Source of the DNA: an uncultured Pseudomonadota bacterium
GTDB taxonomy: Bacteria; Desulfobacterota_B; Binatia; UBA9968
Reading direction: 5' to 3'
DNA: 15,660 nt
Assembly: GCA_946478635.1 (NCBI GenBank)
Contig: CAMLCX010000053.1
Span: 1 to 15,660, forward strand
Both the position numbers and the translations under genes were made by a program. Each line of letters starts with the position of its first letter. The stretch's first letter is position 1. A model generated the notes under the pieces. The model had not been told where the DNA came from. It saw nothing but the letters and a program-made list of their open reading frames with translations, and made no database searches. Shown here in pieces: positions 8,649-14,284 of the stretch.

Positions 8649-10301
8649 CTACCTTCGGATCATTGTGAGCGTCGCACTTTTGTTCACCCCGGCATAGGTA
8701 GCGGTAATGCTAGCGTTGATCTTCTTATTAGTGGTCGTCGTGCCGATATTGAAGGTCGCCGAACTGGCCCCGGCTGGGACAGTCACGTTCGCCGGAACGA
8801 TCGCCTTGGTGGGTTTGGTGCTAGTCAGTGTCACCACCACCGGATTAACGGCAGCTTTATTCAACGTTACCGTTCCCACTGAGCTTGAACCGCCGACAAC
8901 AGTCGTTGGATTTAGCGTCAGACTCGAAAGCGCCGCCGGCGCCGGTGGATTGACCGTTATTGTTGCCGATTTGTTCACTCCTAGATAGCTCGCCGTAATA
9001 TTGCCGGCTGTCGTCGAGCTAACCGTTGTTGTATTCACGGTGAAATTCACCGACGATGAACTCGCCGGAACGGTCACCGATCCAGGCACCGAGGCGGCGG
9101 GGTTCGCGCTCGTCAAACTTACAACCGCGCCGCTCGCGGGTGCACCGCTCGTCAGGGTTACCGTACCGGTTGCCGACTGGCCACCCGTAACACTCGCTGG
9201 ACTTACACTTACAGAGTTCAACGCCGCCGGTCCGACCGGAGCCGGGTTGTAGCCGAGCTCGATCACCTCAAAGTCGCTCGCCGACAGATTACTAAACGCT
9301 GGATTGAGAATATCGTTGTTCCAGCGCGTGTCGTAGGTGCCGGTGATGTACATATCGGAACCATTGTCGGCGACGATCAACCCGTATCTTTGCATGGCGC
9401 GGAAAATTTTCTGCATATTGGGATCGCTGGTGCGCTGGGTGACGTCGATATTTGCCTTCAAGCGCAAGCGCGCGCCCATCGGCAATGCTCCCGAGGTCGA
9501 ACCGGCGCGATGCGAAGCGGGGTAAACATAACCGTTGGTCGCCCGCACGGTCACGCGCAACGCGTGGCGAATTTCCGTGACCGTCGGATCATAGACTTCA
9601 TCGTAGCGGACCAATCCGGGAAGAATCGCCAAACCGGCAGCGTCGGCGGACGTCCAAGTGTCGGGCCGACGATTATTGGTGTTCATGTCGAAGAAAGCGC
9701 CGGAGCCGGCAAACCATTTTGCTTGTGTGGAATTGTAGAAGACGTTGTAAAGCTCATAGAGATAATTCCGGTCCTTATCGACGATCAGCAAATGGCGGTC
9801 CTGACTGCTGCGCAGATCGATATTTCCCGGGTCTCCGCCTTCAACCCAATAAGGCTGAGAAATGGCTTCTGGAGGGATAGGATAGAAAGAAAAACTCGTG
9901 TTCGTCGTATGATCCACGCCATCGCTCTCGTCGGCATACTGAAACTGCACGGCTTTAAGGTCGCCGCTCGACACGTTCGTCACGGTTGCATAGGGCATCC
10001 CGTAGATTGAAAATCCCGTACCCGCGTTACCGCCGAAATCAGGGTGTAGCCGGCGGGTGCCTCCATTGTTGATGAAAGTAATGTAGTTCGCCGAATTGCT
10101 CGCCACGGGCCAGCTGCTGATGTCCAAATTCCACCAGTTATCCGGCGGAAAAAGCGGCAGCGGTTGCGGCAATGCGCCGCCACGAGCAGAATTCATCGCC
10201 CACGCTGGAACCGTCGCTGCTGTAAAAAAGGTTACCAACGTGACCAGCGCAAAACCCGCTGACCACCTAGATGACAAAAAGCGAAAAGTGCGTCTATTCA
10301 T
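8649..10301 (-). CDS. Secreted protein of unknown function with two C-terminal Ig-like repeats
   Basis: A 550-residue protein. The ATG at 10299-10301 has GGAGGT about four bases upstream and begins a signal peptide: MNRRTF, a hydrophobic stretch (about 15-31), then a likely cleavage after AWA (35). Residues about 37-355 form a domain I do not recognise, rich in aromatic residues and asparagine (LPLFPPDNWWNLDIS at 49-63, HLLIVDKDRNYLYELYNVFY at 170-189, YVYPASHRAG at 258-267). A proline/alanine linker leads into two related beta-sandwich repeats, about 361-452 and 458-548. Both share VTGGQS/VVGGSS, GTVTL, VTVPA and Y-x-GVNKSAT near the end, with strong Ser/Thr/Val bias typical of bacterial Ig-like (Big) domains. 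The protein probably leaves the cytoplasm, perhaps surface or matrix associated. No sorting anchor is visible. It interrupts the usual gene order upstream of mnmE. Confidence 0.88.
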   Translation of the reverse strand: MNRRTFRFLSSRWSAGFALVTLVTFFTAATVPAWAMNSARGGALPQPLPLFPPDNWWNLDISSWPVASNSANYITFINNGGTRRLHPDFGGNAGTGFSIYGMPYATVTNVSSGDLKAVQFQYADESDGVDHTTNTSFSFYPIPPEAISQPYWVEGGDPGNIDLRSSQDRHLLIVDKDRNYLYELYNVFYNSTQAKWFAGSGAFFDMNTNNRRPDTWTSADAAGLAILPGLVRYDEVYDPTVTEIRHALRVTVRATNGYVYPASHRAGSTSGALPMGARLRLKANIDVTQRTSDPNMQKIFRAMQRYGLIVADNGSDMYITGTYDTRWNNDILNPAFSNLSASDFEVIELGYNPAPVGPAALNSVSVSPASVTGGQSATGTVTLTSGAPASGAVVSLTSANPAASVPGSVTVPASSSSVNFTVNTTTVSSTTAGNITASYLGVNKSATITVNPPAPAALSSLTLNPTTVVGGSSSVGTVTLNKAAVNPVVVTLTSTKPTKAIVPANVTVPAGASSATFNIGTTTTNKKINASITATYAGVNKSATLTMIRR

Positions 10302-10427
10302 GCCGACCTCCAGAAATTCAAATTGAATCTCCGGAGATGGCGCAAGCCTTATGCCATCAAACGGGTGTCGCTGACTCTCGCGGGGATTACCAAACATTCC
10401 TGTAAGAGTGGCCGCCGTGCGGTCATC

Positions 10428-10456
10428 TACATGAGGGAATGACAATCTATTGTCAA
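10428..10456 (-). promoter_or_regulatory. Possible promoter with overlapping palindrome upstream of the secreted protein gene
   Basis: On the minus strand a perfect TTGACA (10456-10451) is followed after 17 bases by CATGTA (10433-10428), a poor match to TATAAT. The TTGACA overlaps the inverted repeat GACAAT-CT-ATTGTC (10441-10454), which could be an operator. The leader would be about 120 bases. The weak -10 keeps confidence low; chance occurrence is possible. Confidence 0.25.
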
Positions 10457-10493
10457 CGAGGAAACGAGGGTCAACTGAAAGTGAACTATGATT

Positions 10494-11648
10494 TCAAGCC
10501 GCGCCCAGCGTTTTTTGCCGGATCGTAAGCTCCTCGGATCCTGAAAAGGCGAAGCGCTGCAACGCTTCCTGATTCAACTCGATACCCAAACCCGGCTTTT
10601 CTGGAGGAATCAGACAACCGCCTTCGACTTTGAATGGTTCGCGGAGCAATTCCTCGCGCAGCGGATTGTAGGTGTAGTCAAGCTCCATCACGATGCAATC
10701 CTTGAGCGCCGCCGAAAGATGCACGCTCGCCGCCAGGGCGACGCCATCGCCCCAGGTATGAAAAGACACCGGCACGTTGTGCCGCGCGGCCAGCACCGTG
10801 ATCTTGCGAATTTCGCTAATGCCTCCGGCACGCGCAACGTCGGGTTGAATGAAATCCACCGCACCGCGCACAATAAAATTTTCAAAGGCATAACACATGT
10901 TCAAGTTTTCGCCCACGGCGATCGGCGTGCGGCCCTTTTCGCGCAGCATCGCATGGCCTTCGATGTCTTCGACGAACAGCGGTTCCTCGAGCCAATAGGC
11001 GCCGCAGTCGGCGAAGGCGTCCGAGGCCTTGAGCGCGACATCAACGTTGTAACCCTGATTGGCATCGGTCATCACGATGAAATCTTTTCCCAATTCCTCG
11101 CGCACGGCGCGCACGATGCGAATATCTTGATCCAGGTCAAAACCGACTTTGATCTTGACGCCGTGAAAACCCTGCTCGGCAAATCCCCGCGCGCGTCTCG
11201 CCACTTTCGACGGCTCCTCTGGGTAGAGCGCGGTCGCGTAGACCGGAACTTTGTCCCGGCATTTGCCGCCGAGCAGCTGATAAATCGGCACGCCGCGCAC
11301 CTTGCCGAGAATATCCCACAGCGCGACGTCGATTCCGCTCAATGCGACGACGCCGATGCCGCGCGTGCCGAATTCCTTATGGCCGCCGCGGACATAAACC
11401 TTGTCCCAAATGACGTCGATCTCCGTCGGGTCCATGCCGACCAGCAATGGTTTTAACACGCGAGCGATGATTACCTCGATCAACTCGCCGTTGCCGGAGC
11501 ACGAACCGATACCGGAAATCCCGTCATCGGTTTCCACTCGCACCAGCGTCGTCGAGCGCGTGTTTCGCACGCCGGAGCGGCTAAAGACCTGGCCCTCCGT
11601 GGGAATCGTCGCGCGCAGACGGATCGTTTTGACGTCGGTGATTTTCAT
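10494..11648 (-). CDS. Mandelate racemase/muconate lactonizing enzyme family protein (enolase superfamily)
   Basis: A 384-residue enzyme with the enolase-superfamily N-terminal capping domain and C-terminal barrel. The mandelate-racemase-group catalytic residues are all visible: KIK (K165, K167), metal ligands D195 (TDANQG, with N197), E221 (in LEEP) and E247 (GEN), and the Asp-His pair D270 (QPDVARAGG) and H297 (SFHTWGD). The numbering is nearly that of mandelate racemase itself; E322 is the probable equivalent of its Glu317. Such enzymes abstract the proton next to a carboxylate, causing racemisation or dehydration, commonly of hydroxy or sugar acids. The substrate is not deducible. The gene starts six bases after the cupin stop, so the two are co-transcribed. 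Its ribosome site is weak, consistent with translational coupling. It lies opposite the LLM oxidoreductase unit. Confidence 0.94.
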   Translation of the reverse strand: MKITDVKTIRLRATIPTEGQVFSRSGVRNTRSTTLVRVETDDGISGIGSCSGNGELIEVIIARVLKPLLVGMDPTEIDVIWDKVYVRGGHKEFGTRGIGVVALSGIDVALWDILGKVRGVPIYQLLGGKCRDKVPVYATALYPEEPSKVARRARGFAEQGFHGVKIKVGFDLDQDIRIVRAVREELGKDFIVMTDANQGYNVDVALKASDAFADCGAYWLEEPLFVEDIEGHAMLREKGRTPIAVGENLNMCYAFENFIVRGAVDFIQPDVARAGGISEIRKITVLAARHNVPVSFHTWGDGVALAASVHLSAALKDCIVMELDYTYNPLREELLREPFKVEGGCLIPPEKPGLGIELNQEALQRFAFSGSEELTIRQKTLGAA

Positions 11649-11654
11649 GCCCGA

Positions 11655-12089
11655 TTACTTCATCTCCCAAAACTGGCCTTGCACGACCTCGCCATCGACC
11701 ACGACGAAATCGACTTCTTCATCGGTTCGCTTGTTCCCCTCCGCATCCACGCGCAGCACCTTCGGCTTGTTGCCCTTTTTGGCGCTCACGCGGAACAAGG
11801 CCAGCGGCTTATCGCCCGTGCTCTGAAAATAGTAATAATGATTCTCCGGCAGCATGATGCCTTCGCCTTTATTGAGCACCGTCGGTTGGTGCTCTTTGTT
11901 GTAGAAGGTCGCCTGGCCATCCATGACGACGAAAGTATGATCTTCGCCGGGATGGGTGTGCAGCTTATTCTTTCGACCGGGGATGTAGTAGTTGAGCCCA
12001 ATGGTCATGTGATCCGTTTTCGCCAGCGGGATATGACTGCGCCCACCGTTGATATGCGGTGTCCTGAGTTTGAAGGTTGAAGCATCCAT
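11655..12089 (-). CDS. Small cupin-domain protein
   Basis: A 144-residue single cupin. ATG 12087-12089 is set by a strong AAGGAGG eight bases upstream; a longer frame reaching 12353 is open only by chance over the LLM gene. Cupin motif 1 is G38...H44-T-H46-PGED-H51...G58: the two histidines are present, but the position usually held by glutamate is His51, with E49 nearby. Motif 2 is G75...P81-E-N...Y86, where the usual metal-binding histidine is Tyr. Metal binding is therefore uncertain, though H84 could compensate. Single cupins of this size are often small isomerases, dioxygenases or binding proteins in sugar-acid and aromatic catabolism. It is the first gene of a two-gene unit with the mandelate-racemase-type enzyme and is divergent from the LLM gene. 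The fold is clear, the reaction unknown. Confidence 0.9.
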   Translation of the reverse strand: MDASTFKLRTPHINGGRSHIPLAKTDHMTIGLNYYIPGRKNKLHTHPGEDHTFVVMDGQATFYNKEHQPTVLNKGEGIMLPENHYYYFQSTGDKPLALFRVSAKKGNKPKVLRVDAEGNKRTDEEVDFVVVDGEVVQGQFWEMK

Positions 12090-12114
12090 TTGAGTGTCCT
12101 CCTTATTGGATTTC

Positions 12115-12143
12115 GGTATATCGCAGAGCCGGAAACTTGAAAA
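12115..12143 (-). promoter_or_regulatory. Candidate promoter of the cupin-racemase unit
   Basis: On the minus strand TTTTCA (12143-12138, four of six matches to TTGACA) and TATACC (12120-12115, four of six matches to TATAAT) are 17 bases apart. This would give a leader of roughly 20 bases before the ATG at 12089, with the AAGGAGG ribosome site inside it. Spacing and position are good and the hexamers are moderate. Confidence 0.4.
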
Positions 12144-12181
12144 GACCCGGATGGCTGGTCTATTTTGATCCGACGGACGTC

Positions 12182-12217
12182 TTGAACTGCTTGAACATTT
12201 TGAACGATTTGAACCGC
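12182..12217 (+). repeat. TTGAAC array, four units at exact 9-bp period
   Basis: TTGAAC begins at 12182, 12191, 12200 and 12209, each followed by a variable triplet (TGC, ATT, GAT, CGC). It lies between the divergent cupin and LLM genes, ending 23 bases before the LLM start codon. Closely related arrays with the same phase occur at 14129 and 14229. Read as codons the period gives repeating Leu-Asn-x. That is a by-product, because no gene uses it. Confidence 0.9.
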
Positions 12218-12240
12218 CATCCGCAATATAAGGAGAAAAA

Positions 12241-13146
12241 ATGGCCAACATCGGACTCGCCTGGGTCAATCCCGCACCCCTCACCAAACCGGAGAACGTC
12301 GTCAACTTCGCAAAAAAGTGCGAGGCGATGGGCTGCGATTCGATGTGGACCATCGATCGTGTCGCTTACGACAATCTCGAGCCTTTGACCATTCTCGCTG
12401 CGGCTGCGGGAGCAACCAAGAAAATCCGCCTCGGGACTTCCGTATTGCTTGGCAATCTGCGCCATCCAAGCCATGTCGCCAAAATTGTCGCCACGTTGGA
12501 TTTCATTTCCAACGGCCGGGTAACCCTGGGCCTCGGCTTCGGCAGCCGTGAAAACGATTACAAGGCCGTCGAGATTCCTTTCGAGCACCGCGGTAGCCGG
12601 GCGGTCGAACAAGTGGACCTTATGAAGCGTCTCTGGACCGAAGACAACGTAACGCACAAAGGCAAATACTATAACGTCGAGAACCTCACGGTTGGGCCGC
12701 GGCCGATTCAGCAGCCGCACCCGCCCATCTGGACCGGCGGCAGCGCCGAGACCGCGCTCAAACGCGCCGGCACCTGGGCCAATGGTTTCATCTGCGGCAG
12801 CTCGGCGATCCCGGAGTTCTCCGTGACCTGGGAAAAGATCTCCCAATACGCCCGCGCGGCAGGACGCAATCCAAATGAGATCACCAAAGCGGGTCTCACG
12901 TTCATGGCAATCGACGACGACCAAGCGAAAGCCGTAAAAACGGTGGAAGATTACGTCATGCGCTACTACGGCCGCCTGCGCGCCGACATCCCCAATACAT
13001 CGCTGGTGGGTTCACCCGCCGCCATCGCCGATCGCATCGAAGCGTTTTTATCTCGCGGGCTCGATACGCTGATTATCGGCGTGGCCGATCCGGATCCGAG
13101 GCAGTTGGATCTGTTTGGCGAGAAAGTACTGCCGAAAGTTAAGTAG
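12241..13146 (+). CDS. LLM-class flavin-dependent oxidoreductase (luciferase-like, F420- or FMN-dependent)
   Basis: A 301-residue bacterial-luciferase-fold protein. The N-terminus MANIGLAWVNP is the first barrel strand; KIRLGTSVL (61-69) and TLDFISNGRVTLGLGFG (85-101) are the conserved LLM segments around the flavin/F420 site, and PPIWTGGSAETALKRAG follows in the second half. Family members oxidise or reduce small organic substrates with FMNH2 or coenzyme F420; which cofactor applies here is not readable. The start ATG has AAGGAG five bases upstream. No signal peptide is visible, so it is cytoplasmic. It is divergent from the cupin and racemase-like pair, a layout suggesting a shared pathway or regulator. 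The 3' end, from about 12977, is repeated in decayed form 0.7 kb downstream, showing a past duplication. No terminator is evident after the stop. Confidence 0.93.
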   Translation: MANIGLAWVNPAPLTKPENVVNFAKKCEAMGCDSMWTIDRVAYDNLEPLTILAAAAGATKKIRLGTSVLLGNLRHPSHVAKIVATLDFISNGRVTLGLGFGSRENDYKAVEIPFEHRGSRAVEQVDLMKRLWTEDNVTHKGKYYNVENLTVGPRPIQQPHPPIWTGGSAETALKRAGTWANGFICGSSAIPEFSVTWEKISQYARAAGRNPNEITKAGLTFMAIDDDQAKAVKTVEDYVMRYYGRLRADIPNTSLVGSPAAIADRIEAFLSRGLDTLIIGVADPDPRQLDLFGEKVLPKVK

Positions 13147-13369
13147 AGATCTCGCCCTGTTGATAGCAAAGTTTGCTTATGGCGAATGGTCTGACGGGAA
13201 CACAGGCGACTCGTACCAGTCAGACTCTGCGGCGCCCCCTATAGAAAGCTAAATCGAAAATTCGACGCTACCTAGTGTAGTGACTCACACTGTTGATACT
13301 TTATCCGACGTGTAGTCTCCGCCAAGGACCTACCGTGGCGGAGCTGCAATCGAACCTCGGAATATCTCC

Positions 13370-13394
13370 CGCAAAGGCGCCAAGGTCGCAAAGG
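13370..13394 (+). repeat. CGCAAAGG mini-array (three units)
   Basis: CGCAAAGG (13370-13377), CGCCAAGG (13378-13385), one T, then CGCAAAGG (13387-13394). Short runs of this kind recur between genes in many environmental genomes; that last point is from memory. It sits just upstream of the XRE remnant and reads into its frame as an Arg/Gln/Lys-rich nonsense extension. Confidence 0.75.
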
Positions 13395-13407
13395 TCGGAT
13401 AAGACAA

Positions 13408-13623
13408 GTTGCTCGCAAGCTAACCGCACTAAGAAATGCGAATGGGCTAAGCCAGCGTCAGTTGGCACGACTCATCGGCACCACAGCGTCAGTCATTTGT
13501 CGTCTCGAAGACGCTAACTACGAGGGTCACTCCCTGGCGATGCTCAACCGAATTGCCGCGGCCTTAAACCAGCGCGTCGAGATTCGTTTTGTGCCGGCAG
13601 AACGCCGCTTGCGTTCCGCATGA
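13408..13623 (+). pseudogene. Truncated XRE/HTH antitoxin (HigA-like) remnant
   Basis: Reading from 13408 gives VARKLTALRNANGLSQRQLA, then RLIGTTASVICRLEDA and GHSLAMLNRIAAALNQRVEI, to a TGA at 13621-13623. This is the Cro/C1-type helix-turn-helix and C-terminal strand of small antitoxins. Such antitoxins normally begin with a short leader like DKLLARKLRALR. Here DKLLA is present only in a neighbouring frame (from 13404) that then stops, so a frameshift lies near 13414-13418. No ATG, GTG or TTG start exists in the surviving frame near the domain. The HTH region itself is uninterrupted, so decay may be recent. It would have autorepressed a toxin-antitoxin operon and neutralised a RelE/ParE-type toxin; the ParE remnant 190 bases downstream may or may not be its partner. 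Confidence 0.7.
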
Positions 13624-13674
13624 TTCCGACCGACTGGACCGGCAGCAAGGCAACCCTGGCCTGGCCTTCTGCCT

Positions 13675-13813
13675 TGCGCGCCGACATCCCCAATGCATCG
13701 CTGGTGGGTCACCCGCCGCGGTGGCCGATCGCAGCGAAGCCTTTCTGGCTCGCGGCCTCGATACGCTGATTATCGCTTAACCTATCCGGAACCGAGACAG
13801 TTGGATCTGTTGG
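13675..13813 (+). pseudogene. Decayed copy of the 3' end of the LLM oxidoreductase gene
   Basis: The sequence from TGCGCGCCGACATCCCCAAT at 13675 aligns with 12977 onward of the intact LLM gene, at roughly nine identities in ten over the first hundred bases by eye, and again across CAGTTGGATCTGTT (13798-13811, matching the part of the intact gene at about 13102-13115). A one-base deletion after GGTGGG near 13709 breaks the frame, and a TAA follows TATCGC at 13776-13780. Only about the last 45 codons are represented; the 5' part of this copy is gone. It is joined at its right end directly to the ParE remnant. It marks a former tandem or dispersed paralogue of the LLM gene. Confidence 0.85.
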
Positions 13814-14002
13814 TCGTATTTCATCCCGGTGCGTCCGAAGATTATGCGGCAGCCTTTGCCTGGTACGATGCGCGCGGAATCAAGATCGCTTCCGACTTCG
13901 AGAGCGAAATCGATCGCGTGTCCGGCTAATTCTCAAAACCCGCTGCGCTGGCCTAAGTTTGATGAGCGACGACGACGCCTCATTGTTCGCAAGTTCCCCT
14001 AG
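13813..14002 (+). pseudogene. Broken RelE/ParE-superfamily toxin remnant
   Basis: In one frame from 13813 the translation VVFHPGASEDYAAAFAWYDA followed by RGIKIASDFESEIDRV matches the N-terminal half of ParE-type toxins (FHPxAxxEYxxAxxWYxxR). It ends at TAA 13927-13929. In the next frame, 13934-14002 reads QNPLRWPKFDERRRRLIVRK, then FP and a TAG stop, which matches the WPxFDERxRRLLVRRFPYS central segment of the same family. The C-terminal part is missing or unrecognisable. So the gene has at least one frameshift with a small deletion and a premature stop. Intact relatives are about 95-100 residues and inhibit gyrase or cleave translated mRNA. No start codon of its own remains: its left end is fused to the LLM-derived fragment. 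Confidence 0.72.
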
Positions 14003-14061
14003 TCTTGAAGTCGTTGGCTAATTTATTCATCAACGGTGTGACGATGCTTTAAATCTAGACC

Positions 14062-14091
14062 TGACCGCCCTGTTTTTGACCCCCCTGTTTT
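14062..14091. repeat. Tandem 15-mer (two copies, one mismatch)
   Basis: TGACCGCCCTGTTTT (14062-14076) is followed directly by TGACCCCCCTGTTTT (14077-14091), differing at one base. A further TGTTTT follows at 14095. The segment CTAGACCTGACC just before it recalls sequence often seen next to REP-associated transposase genes, but no transposase is present. Confidence 0.8.
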
Positions 14092-14128
14092 GTGCTGTTT
14101 TGCTCGTGTCTTCGACCGAGGTCGATGC

Positions 14129-14152
14129 TTGAACGGTTTGCTCATTTTGGCA
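14129..14152 (+). repeat. Degenerate TTGAAC-type array
   Basis: TTGAAC at 14129, TTGCTC at 14138 and TTGGCA at 14147 keep the same 9-bp phase as the two better arrays, with increasing divergence. It is called by analogy with those; on its own it would not be noticed. Confidence 0.45.
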
Positions 14153-14203
14153 TTCAGCAATGGTTGCGGATTTGCGCAATTGAGCAAACGTGTCGACCTG
14201 TTC

Positions 14204-14217
14204 GTGATCCGTGATCC
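14204..14217. repeat. Tandem GTGATCC heptamer (two copies)
   Basis: GTGATCC (14204-14210) is repeated immediately (14211-14217). It lies 12 bases before the third TTGAAC array, in the same remnant-rich interval. Two copies of seven bases could arise by chance; the neighbourhood makes it worth recording. Confidence 0.5.
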
Positions 14218-14228
14218 GTAAAACGGCT

Positions 14229-14261
14229 TGAACGGAGTGAAGCGATTGAACGATTTGAACC
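14229..14261 (+). repeat. TTGAAC array, 9-bp period (three exact units, one degenerate)
   Basis: TTGAAC begins at 14229, 14247 and 14256, and the missing phase position 14238 holds GTGAAG. The last two units, TTGAACGATTTGAACC, are identical to the end of the array at 12200-12215. It ends 23 bases outside the stop codon of the TctC-like gene. It has no dyad symmetry, so it is unlikely to act as a hairpin terminator. Confidence 0.88.
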
Positions 14262-14284
14262 TTCAGTCCTCGGCGAGACACAGC

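Larger units (their letters stand above)
13147..14284. other. Gene-free interval holding remnants and short repeats
   Basis: About 1.1 kb between the LLM stop and the TctC-like gene's stop holds no intact gene. It contains, in order: the inverted repeat GTCTGAC/GTCAGAC (13189-13195, 13219-13225); an 8-bp inverted repeat CTCCGCCA/TGGCGGAG (13317-13324, 13336-13343); a CGCAAAGG mini-array; a broken XRE antitoxin; a decayed LLM tail; a broken ParE-type toxin; a tandem 15-mer; and two TTGAAC arrays. Open frames here are short and made of fused remnants. It looks like a site of repeated insertion and decay. Confidence 0.75.

Noticed and set aside
9390..10010. A 206-codon plus-strand open frame
   Set aside because: Opposite the secreted Ig-like protein gene, with no ribosome site and no recognisable motif.
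10719..11456. A 245-codon plus-strand open frame
   Set aside because: It lies wholly opposite the enolase-superfamily gene, whose catalytic residues are all intact. The plus-strand translation has no family-like motifs, and antisense frames are often open in GC-rich genes.
13293..13517. A 74-codon open frame before the XRE remnant
   Set aside because: Low-complexity, crosses the CGCAAAGG array and is out of frame with the recognisable helix-turn-helix.
13693..13929. A 78-codon open frame read as a possible small gene
   Set aside because: It is a chimera: its first part is the wrong frame of the decayed LLM tail and its second part is the ParE remnant. The junction and premature stop argue against a real gene.
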